A stretch of DNA of 64,000 nt from Toxonevra muliebris (Eukaryota > Arthropoda > Insecta > Diptera > Pallopteridae), in the NCBI GenBank assembly GCA_963691655.1, contig OY829326.1:111697388-111761387 (forward strand). The letters are read 5' to 3'. Of this stretch, positions 23,066-36,690 are shown in pieces. The first letter of the stretch is position 1; every line of letters starts with the position of its first letter. The translations under genes were made by a program, and so were the position numbers. The notes under the pieces are model-generated. The model saw only the letters and a list, made by a program, of their open reading frames with translations. It was not told the DNA's origin and did not search any database.

Positions 23066-25849
23066 CGCGCTCGCTTTAACTTGAACTAGCATGTTAAAAT
23101 TCAAGGCATAAAGGGTATTTGGGATAAAAAATGTAAAGATTTAATTTGCATGCAACAAAACATGTTTCAGTTTTTATTATTGCTTTGTCCTTTTAATTCC
23201 GTGCCATGCCCCACTGTTGGCATAAAAACCTTATTCGCCCAATTATTAACTCCAGATTCGAAACATTCTTGCCAGAGTTCTTTCTTAGTATTATTTTATA
23301 TACATATTGAACAATTTCTGGAATACAGCAGCTAACATCTCATTCCTTTGCCAATTAAAACTTATCATATCCATGCATTATGAACAACTATAATTCTCGC
23401 AAATATGTACAGTAAACCCAAGTTAATTGATCCCAAGAATTTTTCTCTTTCAGTTTAAAATATACTCAAATTTCTTGCTTAAGTCTCTAGATAATTGAGC
23501 ATAATTGAGCAATTTTACATTTTCGCCGTCAGAAGTTTGTACCAAGGATTGCTTTACACACACACATATAAGCATCTCAGTTCCACAGCATTGCACAAAT
23601 ATTTCATCATCATGTCAGCTGAAAATATGCAATATTATAAAAATAAACCAAAAAGTTTTTCATATGAAAAATGTAAAACCAAAGGAAGATGTAATAATGC
23701 GCATAATTGCCCACTTCTATATACATACACACGCACACAAGCATAATTGCAAGTAGTTTGCAAAAAAAAATGAAAAAAGAAATAATTTTTTCTCATTACA
23801 ACAAATTAAAATTTAATTAAAATAGTGTTGGAATTATTTCCGCTTGCATACAGAAAGAAAACTTCAACCCCAAAAAAGCAAAAATAAAACCGCTAACAAA
23901 TTTACTTTTCATTCATTCATTCATATAAATGTCATGTAAAAAAGTTTTTCATTAAATGCGATATTGAAAGGATTTGTGTCGCTGAGATTTTAAATATTTC
24001 CATACTCTTAAAACAAATATTTTTAAGCGTAATTTCCATTCAAAAGCATTCGGTAGCGTTGAAATACTAGCTGATTAAAAAAGGAAAAAGTTAATTAAGT
24101 TATTACTTGACGGCTTAAATTGAGAGATGATAGGATAACGATTCGAGAGTACATATAAATGAGAAAAATATAATCCTTTAGATATGAGTAGCAGAGCGGC
24201 AACAAGCATTTGAATTACTCATTCATTTACTATATTTGTGCGATATTTCATTCATTCAATCAGTTATTCAATTTGTATCAGATCTTCATATACGTAAGTG
24301 AAATGCTTTAGTGCAAAATTACTCCTTTCAATTGATTGCTTATATGCAGTAGATGAAAAAAGTTTTCCACTGAACTAAAAGACCTGACAAAAATGATATT
24401 GGTCAATTGTTTTTTGCTCGTGCGTTCTAAGTAGAAAAAACTAAAGTTTGCTTAGGAAACAAAGAAAACAAAAATAATTATAAGATTCGGTAAATTATAA
24501 ATTCATTGTAAATACAGGCAAACAGTTGCGTAGGTAGAAATTTTCCTTAGGGGGGATAACATATTTCTATTTTATATTACTACTTAAAATATGTTTTTAT
24601 GAAAAATGTATGTATATTAGGATTCTTCGTTTTTATGAGCTATTTCAATCATTATTACGGAGAACAATACTGTCAGACAAAGTTTTTCCAATGTATTTTG
24701 GGGTCTTTGAAATGGCAAAAATAACGTCGGAATTTAAAAAAAAAAAGATGATTTTAGTACTCCAACTTGGGGGTTTCAAGTTTTATGAAATTTCATTAAA
24801 AAACTTGTTCTTTTCAATTAACACTGTTCAACCCCGTTCCTAGTGGTGTAGTACAATTTTGTTCTTTTTTTTTTTTTGCCTCAAATAATTTAAGCAATTA
24901 GATTTTTTTTACCCATCCTACCAGGCGACCCCCTTAATTAATCATAGCACATTTCTATGCCTTTCTTGCATTTTGATAAGGTTAACTGAAACTATGTTAC
25001 TTTACAGCACATTATTTATAATTATCACTTTCCTGCATTAATATCATTTAATTTATGTCACATGTGAGAGATTTATTTTGTATGTGCCAACATTATACGA
25101 TGGATTTTCTGGGAAATATTTTTGGCATAAATACACACGTGCAAATAAAAGCATACACGCTTCCGCTTCAATGACTGTGAAAACAATAGATATGCTCTGA
25201 TATACATACATATGTGAATTTATGTGGGAGCATACCTAGCTAGCTATAAATGTATGTGGGCACATATATTTGCGTGTGTCAAAAAGGTTAAATTTCAATT
25301 TGAACATTTTACTTGGCTGTGCAAATACGTGTGAAAATCGCTTCTACACATATACACGAGCCATTTGTTTGCATATGTATGTATATATATTCAGACATGT
25401 ATGTGTGTGCATATGACATTTTTCGAATTTATGTGCACCAGATCCTTTTAGGTTATCCCTTAAATCTGTGCATGAAATTTCATACTAATTTAAAGCGTAA
25501 AAATTGTGTAAAATAAAATTTAATTGAACATTTTTAAGCTCCAAAAACTATGGAAACAAATGTTTGGTTTAGTTCAGGTTCATGCGTTAGATTAAACTAA
25601 GTGAAGCTTTAATTAGAAGAAAAATGTTGTTTTAGTCAATTTATTTTAAAACTGCTATGTATACTTTTCAGTTATACTAAGAACTGTTTCTATATAAAAA
25701 TATAGCTAGTAAAAAACCGAAAATGAATATAAATAAATAAAATTAATTTTTATGTTTACTTTTGTTTAATTAAAACACGTAAAATAGATGAAATTAATTT
25801 CAATGTCAAAAAATCGTATTTTAAATTTCAACCTTTTTCAAAGTTTGGA
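23066..25849. other. AT-rich sequence without recognised genes
   Basis: Holds short CATA/GTAT microsatellite runs (for example 25360-25400) and poly-T at 24865-24880. No element ends or coding domain recognised. Confidence 0.5.
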
Positions 25850-26400
25850 CACCCTCTTTAGTTTGTATTCGCATCATATCCCGAAGGTAAAACATCTTTG
25901 TTGATTGATCCCAAAATCATTCAATACGCAGATACTAGCAATTTTTTGCAATAGCATTTCATATGTAAAAATTTAATGCTCTTGTACTTTTTTCGTATAG
26001 TGGTTTGCTGTAGTAAAGTCAAGCTAAAATATCACCTCTGCATTGCTTCTATTCTCTAAATAAATTTCAGTGTTAATCGCTCCTTCTGTGAGGAAAAGCC
26101 AAGGAACAGCACGTTCTGCGATATTTGGATCCGCATGGTCTGTAGTTTCTTAAAAAAAGAAAGAAATGTTTTCAATTCGCATATGCCTTTCAATCACTAG
26201 AATCACCAGAGAATCAGGAAGAACCAAGGTGGGCCTGGTCGTTTTGGGGATAATCCATCCTTTTCTAGTTAACAGCGTAAGTCATTATCATCTATATAAG
26301 GAAAACGTCATTAGAAATTGGTGCTCGCTTTTTCGCTTGAGACTTCTTTCCTAGTAACTCAATTTAAATTGCTTTGATCAGTTTAACTTTGGAAAACATA
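25850..26400 (-). pseudogene. Possible IS630-Tc1-mariner transposase relic
   Basis: On the minus strand at about 26030-26130 a frame reads LFLTEGAINTEIYLEN. This resembles the (F)VTxGTINTEIY stretch of the transposase relic at 28920-29830 and related ITm transposases. A possible DDN (first catalytic region) lies further upstream on that strand near 26300. Very decayed; only the one motif is persuasive. Confidence 0.35.
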
Positions 26401-26739
26401 TCAAACAAAATTTTATGTCACTTAGCAATACTCATTGATAACACTGCCCTGCATAGGTTTTGCGAATAAGATGATTCCTAGTGTTTTTGAATGAGCACGC
26501 ATTTAGGGTGTAAGAAAAAATCAGATCTATGAAATTTTTTTTTTTTTTTGTGCACCCCTATACAGAAGCACACCCCCTGCTCTAAGGGCGCATGCGTAAT
26601 TTGGCATGAAAAAATCTTCGTGATTGCATACAAATTCAACAGGACAAAAAATCTTAATTAATTAATTTCTCGAAATGCAATGTCATTACATATACTCGTA
26701 AAAATTTGCCACTTTTATATCAATATCTTACGATATTAA

Positions 26740-27330
26740 TGTGTTCTTCAACAGAGTTGATTCAGTTAAGGACCTAGGTGTTCTTTAGAAACAAAACTGT
26801 CTTTTGTAGCTCATATGGGTTATATAATATCCAAAGCGAATTCGCAGCTTGGGTTTTTGAAACTCATCGGATTTTCGCGATGCACTTACTTTGGCAAGTA
26901 TCTTCGTAAACATGGTACGTTCGCTTATAGAGTATGCTGTCGTTATTTGGGAACCGTCAACTGAAGCCAACAATAACAGGTTAGAGAGAGTTCAGAGGCG
27001 ATTTACAAAATTTGCCCTTCGCAGATTATACTACAGCGAAACTATGCCATCCTACAGCTTAAGATGACGGTTGAGAGAAGAAAAATTCAAGCTATTATCT
27101 TTATTAAAGACATCCTGGATATTGTTTCACCTCAGCTGCTTCCGCTCTTACCATTTTACGCCCCTATTAGGCCTCTCCGATAGCGGCATTTATTTTTTAC
27201 ACCTCTTCATAGAACTAGCTATGGTTGTCATAAACCAGTTTCTAGATGTGAGTCTGTACAACGAATTACATATAATGAAATTTTTTTATAATATGCCATT
27301 TTACAACCATTACATTAAGATGGCGACGCT
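26740..27330 (+). pseudogene. Non-LTR retrotransposon (jockey/CR1-type) C-terminal relic
   Basis: Interrupted frames give SLIEYAVVIWEPS and RLERVQRRFTKFALR (26925-27030), then HRTSYG-x-HKPVSRC (about 27205-27250). These are characteristic of the region downstream of the reverse-transcriptase domain in insect LINEs. Several stops and frameshifts; no intact RT. Same family type as the minus-strand relic at 13560-14000. The 3' end is not clearly marked. Confidence 0.65.
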
Positions 27331-27589
27331 ACACATTGTTCTTTCTGCCATAGGCGTGTGTGTGTGTGTATAATTAAAATGTTATGTTGAATTAAAACTA
27401 TTTATGAATCGTTTATTATATAGTTTGCTCGTGAATTCAGTTACGGAATATTGATATTTAGCCCCTCATGCACATTGCTCGACAAAATTATGTCGCATTG
27501 CAAACTTACGCTCGACGTCACATCCGGTTGGTTTTAGTTTAGGACAAGAGAAAAGAAGTTTCACTTCAAAAATGCAAAATATTTGCTAC
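27331..27589. other. Spacer with (GT)n run
   Basis: A (GT)n microsatellite lies at 27353-27370. No other feature. Confidence 0.5.
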
Positions 27590-28431
27590 GAGGGCTGGCA
27601 AAAAGCAGAAATTAACAGATATGATGCAGCGACAGCGCTTTTTGTGGGCTCAATTACATAGGGGATGATGATATAATTATTGGAACAAGGTCAGATTTTT
27701 CAAAAGTATATTATTTGTTTTTGATATGAATACCATAAAATTTTAGCTTCCTAATTTTTCGCGTATATAATTTTTAGCGGTGAATGTCGTCTGGAGGTCG
27801 TAAATGAGATCGCAAGTTAAGTACGAGAAGGGGAACGATTTTCTAGCCACTATATCCGTCCTAGAATTAAACATCCACCTACAGTAGTGGTTTGGTGCTG
27901 AATTTCCGGCAAATGACCTGAACCTATACAGTTCTTTAAGTGTACTATGCGCTCTGAACAATACATTACTGTTCTAGCAAATGTTTTGGTACCACATCTA
28001 GAACACCTGCAGCTTCCGCCAGAAGAATACACCTTTATGCAAGACGCAATTCTCTGAACTTTAAGTCTATAGAAAATTGTTGGGCTTACTTTAAACGGAA
28101 GGTCTATCAACGTAAAAACATCAGAGTTGCAGATCTAAAAGTTAACATTAAAGACGTGTGAGAAAATGGTACGGACTTACGAGCAATGATAGGGAATTGT
28201 ATTTGCAGCATGCCTGATGGAATTAAAGTTGTCTTGAAAAATAGGGTTGGGGTAACAAAATATTATACGTATGCAAGGTTTCTAGTAAAAAAAATAAATT
28301 ACATGTATTGATGAACAACTAACGTTCAATTTTGTCAATTTCAACACAATACATACATTTGTTTTTATTACTACTCAAAGTTAAAATAGTGCATTTTTTT
28401 TTATCGTTCGTAATTCGTTGGACAGATACTG
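27590..28431 (+). pseudogene. Tc1-like transposase relic with right terminus
   Basis: Frames on the plus strand read KKQKLTDMMQRQRFLWAQLH (about 27600-27660) and YWNKVRFF, then MRSEQYITVL near 27950. IENCWAYFKRKVYQ near 28075 contains the conserved Glu of DD34E enzymes. A MPDG motif followed by TKY is near 28210-28260. The residue expected to be the first catalytic Asp (after NKV-x-F) is missing and stops interrupt the frame. A likely right terminus reads inward from 28431 as CAGTATCTGTCCAACGAATT, next to a TA. The left terminus was not found. Confidence 0.6.
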
Positions 28432-28919
28432 TATAATTCTTTGGCTAGCCACATAAATTTTACACTCAATAGAGCAATTTTTAAATTAAATTAATGTATA
28501 CACATTGATTTTTTGTAATTTTGCTTTAGTTTTAAGTATATTTTCTGTAACGGCTAAACCCAGTAGATGAATAAGTAAATAAATAAATTTAAAAGAGCAT
28601 GGTTCAGCCTTTAATTTCAGATATTAGCGATGTTTGTAGCACGTCAGGATTCAGTTCCATAATATTTTTATTGATTTCAACCTTTTTTCTTGGAAACATG
28701 ACGTGATGGAACGTTTTTGATCACAGATTCTTGTTCAGCATGGAAAATTCATTTGGAATCATAAGAAGGCATCATATTTGCATAAGAAAAGTTGAAATTT
28801 GCAGGGCAGTGTTATTCGACGAAGTCATGAGTAAGGGTGTGAGCAAATCGTAAAACACTTTTTAAGTAACGAATGTTAAAGTAATCAGAATCACTGTATT
28901 TCCGCTAATAGCAAAGTTT
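28432..28919. other. Spacer, possibly 5' part of the next relic
   Basis: No clear feature. The GC-richer stretch 28690-28850 may belong to the transposon at 28920-29830, but no terminus is recognised. Confidence 0.35.
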
Positions 28920-29830
28920 ATGATGTTAGTTAATAAAAATCAAAAGCAGGGAGCCGGCACAATGAAACTTTGTGGTGACCGCGACAAGCGTAGCAAAGTA
29001 GTAACCATGCTGAAAAGTAATCCTAACCTGTCAAGAAGAAAAGCAGTCCGGTTAGGGGAATGCTCTGAATCATTTGTACGTAGAGTGAAAGGCGAAGCGG
29101 TTTTGAAGCAAAAACACGAGTTCTAAAACTATGTAACAATTTTTGACAGTATGATTGCTGCCCAAGGGATGATGAAACATACGTCATTTCCGACTTTTCT
29201 CAGCTTTCTGACCAAGAGTTTTATATAGCTAGATGTCCCGGAAAAGTTTGAAACCCTAGGAAAGGCAAAATTTTCTAAAAAATTCTTGTTTAGCAAGCAA
29301 ATTGCAGCTGTGAGAAAAGAAGCCAAATATTTGTGACTACAGGCACAATTAACACCGAAATATGAATTAACTCATATCGTCGCAACGTTCGATTAATCGA
29401 ACAGCAACTTTGAAAATTCGTCTAAAATACATTTATACTTCTTGCCACTACAGCAAAGCGGCTCTTGACTGGTACCAGAAGAATAAAATAATTTTTGAGC
29501 AGTGAATCCACCTAACTCTGGCCAATAGAAAAACATAACTACTACTACTACTATTATGGCACAACAGTCCATGCCGACCCCAGGCCGAGCTTTTCGCATC
29601 CATTCATGCTTTGTGAGTTATATTTGTATACTAATATAAGGGGCCTATAGTTTTATGCCGAAAAGTGCCGAAGAGTGAATCGAAAGATATTAGGGTCTAA
29701 TAAAAACAAAATTAAACGCAATAAAACGCACATCTAAGGGCATTATAGATTTCCAACGCAAGTGGTGTGCTGCAAGCCTAAAAACTTCGGAAATTACAAT
29801 TGGGAGGTGTTCGAGAAAAAGCTAAAACTT
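28920..29830 (+). pseudogene. ITm (DD37E-like?) transposase relic
   Basis: The N-terminal helix-turn-helix is recognisable (RSKVVTMLKSNPNLSRRKAV..CSESFVRRVK, 29005-29090). A catalytic-core stretch follows with DDETYVISDFSQL (about 29170-29210) and TTGTINTEI (about 29330-29365). A C-terminal piece with IIDFQRKWCAAS (about 29745-29785) comes after. Breaks: stops at 29126, 29227 and further frameshifts. Organisation fits an IS630-Tc1-mariner transposase; the mosquito-type DD37E lineage is my best guess from motif spacing. TIRs not identified. Confidence 0.6.
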
Positions 29831-32265
29831 TTTCGTTTCAAAATCAATAATTTTTTTTTTTTTTAATATTATTTCTTTAGTTTAACAAAAATTTATGTTT
29901 ATAAAACAGACTCTTTTTAAAAATTGAATCAGTTGTAAGAGAGATATTTTTGTATTTGAATTCACCAATTTCCAATGACGCACTTTTCATGAGTTAGAAG
30001 ATTCTTTGACCTAAAAGTCCCCACTTCCGCACCCTTTAGAACCATCTTTGATTAAAAATAATTGTGCTTTTTCTATTTTGTTGTTGTTATACCAGAAATT
30101 TCAGGTTCATTTCACCTATCAGAGAAAATACAAATAGTTCCAAAAAAAAGTATTTTCCTGAATATAACCATTTGTTAACTGACATGGAAAATAGTTTTAA
30201 ATAAATAAATAAAATTTTTGAAAGACACTCATTTTAGTAAACAACTTTTCATGTTTCCATTTTTGAAATTCTCCGAAAATGAAATTACATTATTTTTGCA
30301 AAATTTTCCTTTAAAGTTAACAAATTATGTAAATCAATTCATTTATGACTGCAAAGTTAAATGTATTTACAGTAATCCATCAACCTCAAGTGAAATTCTC
30401 ACGCCTCCTCATTTCAATTGAAAATGTATAGAATCTTTACATTTAGGAATTGTAATTTATATGAATGTATTTACGAACAAATTTATAGCATGAAACAAAA
30501 GTGTAAAATATGAAAACTTTGTAATTTTAATTAAAATTTTTAAAGCTGAAAAGAGCAAAAGAACAAAATTTATTAAATTTTCAATACAAAAGTTTAGTTA
30601 ACTAAAAATTTTTGTTTTTTATTCAATCTGAAGTATAGTTATATATATATTCTATAAATAAATTTAATTATATTATGTACATCATAAGTTTCCAAACGAT
30701 CTGATTAACCTGAACTGAATTAAGTGCAGAGATAAATTTAGTTTACTAGTCTTATATTTATTATTATAAGGCGATGAAAAGTTAGAGTTTTGACCTATCA
30801 GTACTTGTAAGTATCCTTACAAAATAAGTTCAAATCATATCATAAATCTGGTATTATATACTTTAAGGACTAAAGATTAGGTTAAGTGGTTGTCCAGGGT
30901 CACACTCAAACCAGAACGACCCATTGTGATACCGCGTAAACTATATTTAATTTAATTTCTGAAGAATTTTTAATGGTTGATTAACAATTTTTAGAAAATG
31001 TAGGTTAATTATCATAAAATGAAAAATACTATTTAGAGTTTTCATTAAGTATTTCAATGACTTACAATATATTGAAAGAAAAAATGTGGAATGGAAGAAA
31101 CAAAATAAACTACAATATTGATGAAAAAGTTAAAAGAAATACATATTTCCTAACTAACTAAACAAGTAAATAACACAAAAAATAAATAAAATACAAAATC
31201 TTAAAATAAAACAAAAATGCCTAAAAATCAAATATTTACACTTCTAATGGAAGTGAAGATGAAGCAAGTGCAAACAACTTCAAAAAACGAAAAAATCGAT
31301 TTATATACATACATAAATAACTGTGGAGGAAGAAAAAAGGATAGATGAAAAGTTTCACCCAAATTCAATGCTGTCGTCGTTTAGAAAACATGGATGTATA
31401 TAAATAAGTAAGAGCAAGCATACTTTTAGGAGCAGCAGTAGACAAATTTGAAATGGAAATTTACCATGGGTGTGTCCTTGTACATTATTGGGTGCGGTTC
31501 GAAAAGTATGTCATTTAAAAGTAGAAGCAACAACAGTGATTCATGTAATAAAGGGCAGCACTACATACATAAGTTTTTTAGAATCAACAAGTAAAAATGA
31601 ATACAGAAAATAAAATAAATAGAATAAAGAAAAAGCAGCAACATTTATACTTAAGTGAAAGAACTAACTAAATAATAAAATAACTTCGTGAGATTATTCA
31701 TAAGTATACCAAAGGGAACAGCGAATAAATGAAGGCATAAATTAATAAGATTCAAATATTTTGATTCATAATTTGTTCATTCTAAAAGTTGTGCTAGTTT
31801 TGCTGTACTTTGATACCTAGAAAAACTTTTTTTTAGAAAGTTCTACTTTTCTACCACTACTAATTAAACCTTATAATTTTGATTTAAATTAATTAAAAAT
31901 AATAAATTTACATTAGCGTAAACATTCTCAAATTCTGTGCAAATAGACTTATATTACAACAAATGTATCTAATGTACATAATTAATCTAATGCGTTTCTT
32001 CTAACTCTGGTAAATCCCTTAGAAATAGTTATATTGATAATTCAGATCCTTACCAGTTGCTTTGTTAACTTAATTAGCAAATTTCACAATACCGATTTAC
32101 CCAACAGATTGTAATGTTGTTTCGGAAAACATGGTATTGAAGAAAATTGAACCTCTACTTGAAAACCTATTAGTATGCATGAGTACTTTTAATAAGACTT
32201 GTTCATAAAATGGGATACACTTCATATGATTTATCGACAATAGTTAATTTTTTTGCACCTAGTTA
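29831..32265. other. AT-rich sequence without recognised genes
   Basis: Only feature: 30870-30945 (TTAGGTTAAGTGG...CATTGTGATACCGCG) resembles the 3' UTR of the LINE fragment at 15474-15560 (GTTAGGTTGGAGTGG...CATTGTGATACCAC) and may be a tiny LINE 3' insertion on the minus strand. Confidence 0.45.
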
Positions 32266-33209
32266 TTAGGAGTATGAATGTATAAACTCGTATAATTTGG
32301 ACATATCGTGAAAAATTTATTCTTTAAAGTATTGTCCATCGTTAGCCACAACATTTTCCCATCTTTCTAGCATACGGATTCCGCATCGAAAGAACTCCTC
32401 ATCTTTTGAGGCTATCCACCAATTGACCCATTTTTTGAGTTCTTCGAAAGAACAGAAGTGCTGTTCAGCCAGGCCATGTGTCATCGATCGGAACAAGTGG
32501 TCATTAGAAGGATAAATGTCTGGAGAATACGGCGGGTGGGGTAACACTTCCCATTTTGGCGTTTCCAAGTATGTTTTTACTTGCCTTGGAACATGCGGCC
32601 GAGCATTGTCGTGCTGAAGAATAACTTCGTCGTGTCTATTCTCATATTCTGGCCTCTTATCCTTTAATACTCGGCTCAAATGCATCAATTGTAGTCGGTA
32701 GCGAACGCCAGTGATCGTTTCATTCGGTTTCAACAGCTCATAATACACGACACCTTTCATATCCCACCAAATACACAGCATGAGCTTGGATCCATGGATG
32801 TTCGGCTTTGCCGTTGATGTTGATGCATGTCCGGGAGGTCCCCATGACTTTTACGCTTTGGGTTATCGTAACGTATCCACTTTTCATCGCCAGTCACAAT
32901 ACGATGCAGAAAACCCTTTCTTTTCTGTCGTTCAATCAGCAGTTCACATGTGAAAAATCGTCGTTCGACGTCTCTCGACTACAATTCGTACGGCATCCAA
33001 CTTCCTTGCTTTTGAATCATTCCCAATGCTTTTAATTGTTTAGAAATGGTTGATTGATCAACTCCTAAAGATTCTGCAAGTTCTTGTTGCGTTTGACATG
33101 AATCTTCTTCGAGTAATGCCTTCAATTCTTCATCTTCGAACTTTTTCGGGCCGCCTGAACGTTCCCTGTCTTTAGTCACAATTACGAGTTTATACATTCA
33201 TACTCCCAA
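32266..33209 (-). mobile_element. mariner copy 2, internally deleted
   Basis: A 944-bp copy with both TIRs and flanking TA. The transposase coding region (minus strand, ending near 32317) lacks most of the N-terminal DNA-binding domain: the sequence jumps from the PKKFED region to the right TIR near 33175. TGDEKW is intact, but a base deletion near 32840 shifts frame. The third catalytic Asp is replaced by Asn in the PS-N-DHLF stretch (about 32510). Unlike copies 1 and 4 it has Gln rather than a stop at the position near 33041. Non-functional. Confidence 0.88.
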
Positions 33210-33566
33210 TATATTATTCCATTTAACTGAGATTATCATGCAAATCTCAGTTCACTAAATATTAAATTCAAGTATAGTGGTAGCCAATAAGATTTTAACT
33301 TTCTCAATTAAAAAAATTTACTATTTTACTACTACTAACTTGCTCAGCCATAAAGTTCAACATTTTTTGTACTTTTTTTTATTCACTTTCAATGCCACTT
33401 TAACCTACATATGACGCTGCAGGGTAAAAAGGCAACCATTCAATTTACTATTTGAGTTGAGTGAGAAAGCAAAAAAAAGAGCAACAGCAAACAAAGTGAA
33501 TATGAATGAAAGTGCAGGAATTTTTTGTTCGTATCGGCGAATTGTATGAATTGAATTGTGTGAATA
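33210..33566. other. AT-rich spacer
   Basis: No supported feature. Confidence 0.45.
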
Positions 33567-34263
33567 CTAGGGTGGATCGTTTTTGTTTTTTTTTTTTGTT
33601 TTTTTCTCAAACCCATCATGAATTTTTTGAAATGTTTCGAAAAGAGGAAAATTTTGGATAAGGCAGTGTCGTCATGGTCAGGGCGCTGTATTGGTCGGGT
33701 GCCGTTTTCTCCGTTATATCTCACTGGCGTCCATTAAGTTAATATACAGTATTGTTTGTCATGACGAAAGCAATCTTTTCATGTCATTTCGAGTTCAGAG
33801 CGTAAAGTGTATGTAAGTGTTACATGAACGCGTGTTAAAAGAAGAGTAAAAACACTTTTTAACAGTTTCACAAAAAGTGGATTAATTAAAAAAAAACATA
33901 CAAACATCAAAGTAAATTAACTTAAATTGTTCGATAAGGTTTAAGAAGTAGAAATATGTAGCATTTCATGGTGTTTGCATCAGGCGAAATTGCTGCAAAT
34001 GATGCGACGCTAAATGACGTGTTTTGTCAAGGTCGGAGCAGTGTTTGTAATCAGGTTCGGAACACCGAAAATTTTGTTGCAATGTTGCATTTTGACTCGG
34101 GAAATAAATTTTTTTCACCCGTGCGTGTTTTTCGTGTCATTTTATCGTATCGTATCGTATATGTATAAAAAAAATCAAATTTTCCTTAAAATTCACACAA
34201 AGGGATTTTATTTTTTCCCTGGTTTCACGTGTATTATTTTCAATAATATTCCTTCATTTCTTA

Positions 34264-35126
34264 GGCCCTTATTATGAGCTGCTTTCGACGTTCGATCTTC
34301 GCTGGTTATCGAAGATCGAATATCGAATGTAAAATTCGTATTATGAGCAATGCAACCCTGTCGAAATTTTCGTTGCGCATCGAATTTTCTGTCGAACGCA
34401 ATTTTGCTTTCGATACCGTGTATACTAAGTAATAGTTGTTAAAAATTTAAGTATTTTGCTATTTCTTTCTGCTTTTTGAGGACTAAAAACTAATTTTAAA
34501 CAGTTTTTTCAAATTTTTTGCAGGTTTAAAGTGGTGGGCAACAAATTGAACTAAACTAAAGGACCAACCAATAATTCCCGGCATTCCCCTTTTATTAGCA
34601 AAATAATATACTCATTCCCAATGCTTAGTTGGAGTGATCTCTAAGCACAAAATCGTAGAACTGTTGCCAACTTTAATATGTTTGGAATTGATCTTGCTCA
34701 TGTGCATTGCGTGAGCAGTTCATCTATAGTAGTCATCAAGTCCACAAATGCCTCCTTGTTCAGTCGTAACTTCTGTAGAAATCTGTTCACGAATTTCGTA
34801 AATGCCAAAGCTTTTTCGGAAGGCTGCACTTATTTGTTTTCTACTTCTGGCCAATTTCATCAAGCTCTCATCCTCTTCCATTGAATCGTTGAACCATTAT
34901 TTCTTATTTATCCTTATTTTTTCTACTTAATTTTTAAACAAATCGTATTTATTTTTTAAAATGACGATCAGCTGATAGAAATATACTATCGTGAACAAGC
35001 CAAAATGAGCGAAATTCACAATAACGCTATTCTCTGTCGAAAGCACGTCATAATACCAAACTTAAATTCGTTCGATCAGGGCATTCGACTACAGTCGAAG
35101 ATCGAACGCAGTTCATAATAAGGGCC
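34264..35126. mobile_element. 863-bp Harbinger-like MITE, nested
   Basis: GGCCCTTATTATGAGCTG at 34264 is mirrored by CAGTTCATAATAAGGGCC ending at 35126, and pairing continues through the TTCGATCTTCG/CGAAGATCGAA blocks. Flanking TTA on each side (34261-34263 and 35127-35129) is a 3-bp target duplication of PIF/Harbinger type. The GGCC-starting end also fits that superfamily. Non-coding. Confidence 0.8.
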
Positions 35127-35534
35127 TTATTGATTTTCTACAGTGCTCCGACCCTGACTACAATTTTTGTTTTTTGTAAATGTCCATAACTCCTGAACTA
35201 TTAATCTAATTATATTTTAACTTTCAACAAAAACATTGCAATTTGTGAGATCTTTCCAACGATATGATAAAAATTGGGCATTCAACGAAAGTTATGAGCA
35301 AAAGTCAAGCTCCAACCTTGAGGACACTCCCCTACATGTTCGTTTTCCCGATGACCTTTGGAAATTGAAAAATGCAAAGTTTCTGTTTCTGTTTTTTTAT
35401 ATGTTTTTTGTTTAAAGTTTATTTTTTTGTAGAGCGCTTCGCTTGTTCTATTTTTATATTTTTTTTTAGCAAAGAAAAAACTGCTGATAGTTAAGTCTAT
35501 GAAAACCAATAAACACATTAATATTAATTACAAC

Positions 35535-35652
35535 TAATACTTGGTATATTACATAGATATTTGAAATATTTTAAAATTGTAATTTTAAATTCAACTAATT
35601 TGTAATGTTAATACTTGGTATATTACATAGATATTTGAAATATTTTAAAATT
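35535..35652. repeat. 44-bp direct repeat, period 74
   Basis: The block beginning TAATACTTGGTATATTACAT occurs at 35535-35578 and identically at 35609-35652, separated by 30 bp. A recent local duplication inside the TIR element. Confidence 0.9.
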
Positions 35653-35793
35653 TTCAAACGCCATCGGGAAAGCGAAAATGATAATCAAATTTAAAAAATA
35701 TATGTGCAAAATTTTTTTTCTTTTCAAGACTTTTCAGAAAATTCATGATGGATTTAGCGTTCAAAATTTTTCGTACTAATCGATCGACCCTAG

Positions 35794-36690
35794 TATAAAC
35801 CGAAATATGTGTATGTATTTGTATAGACAGGTTTGTATACAAGAAAAACCCAAAGGAGAAATTATTTTTTTTTTACCTGCTTTTAGTGGGAGAGAGGGGA
35901 GGAACTCCTATTAAAAAAGCAACTGCTTTTATGTAGATACTGTAAATTAAAAAAAAAAAACAACTGAAATATGTCGGCCCTAACGACTTTAGCACATATA
36001 ACTTCCCATTGAATGCATTGTAGTTATGCCCTTGAGCAGTTCACAGCGAATAAAAACTTCACACACACATATTTGTTTATTGCATTTGTTTTTTGAGAGT
36101 ATATATTTACAAAGCACAAAAAGAATGCCAAAGTATATACAAATCTACAAAGCAAACAACTATGAAATGTGAATACTAAACAATGGAATTACTTTAAAAT
36201 GGAATGGAATGGATTTTTTTTAAATTTACGTTAAAATTTTTACTTAATTTCTTCTTCTTTTTTTAATAATGCTAATGCATGTATATATGTATTCTAAAAA
36301 GCATCGCCAATTGGTAGGGTATGCCACAGCTACTTAAAATTGGGTGTGCGTAAATAATTCTATTCTCAAATCACTTTTAACTCCAGTGACAGTCTCTTGT
36401 AACTAATTGATAGCCATAACCAACAATTGTAATGAAAAAGCTAAAAGTTGTTAACCCTTTCAGAGCCCACCAACATATTTTTTCAGGTAGAATTTGTCAG
36501 ATTGAAAAGGTTTGGTTATCGAGTAATTTTTTAAAATTATGCTTTTTTGGTCCTTAACGATACTTCTATATACCACTCATCCGATCGCAAAAATTTTTTC
36601 CAGAAAATTAACTAAACCACCACTAAAGCACTTGGTATACTTTTGAAAACTCTTGCTTATCTTATTTAACTCTTATTTATTAATTAATTA
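35794..36690. other. AT-rich spacer
   Basis: No supported feature. Confidence 0.45.

Larger units (their letters stand above)
33567..35793. mobile_element. TIR element (CTAGGGTGGATCG ends) with nested MITE
   Basis: CTAGGGTGGATCG (33567-33579) and CGATCGACCCTAG (35781-35793) are inverted repeats with one mismatch. The similarity continues inward for about 90 bp (both arms carry CATCATGAATTTT-type sequence). A second internal inverted pair, GGTCGGAGCA at about 34031 and its inverse at about 35149, flanks a later insertion (34264-35126). Without that insertion the parent would be about 1.36 kb. No transposase frame is recognised and no target duplication is certain. Confidence 0.65.
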
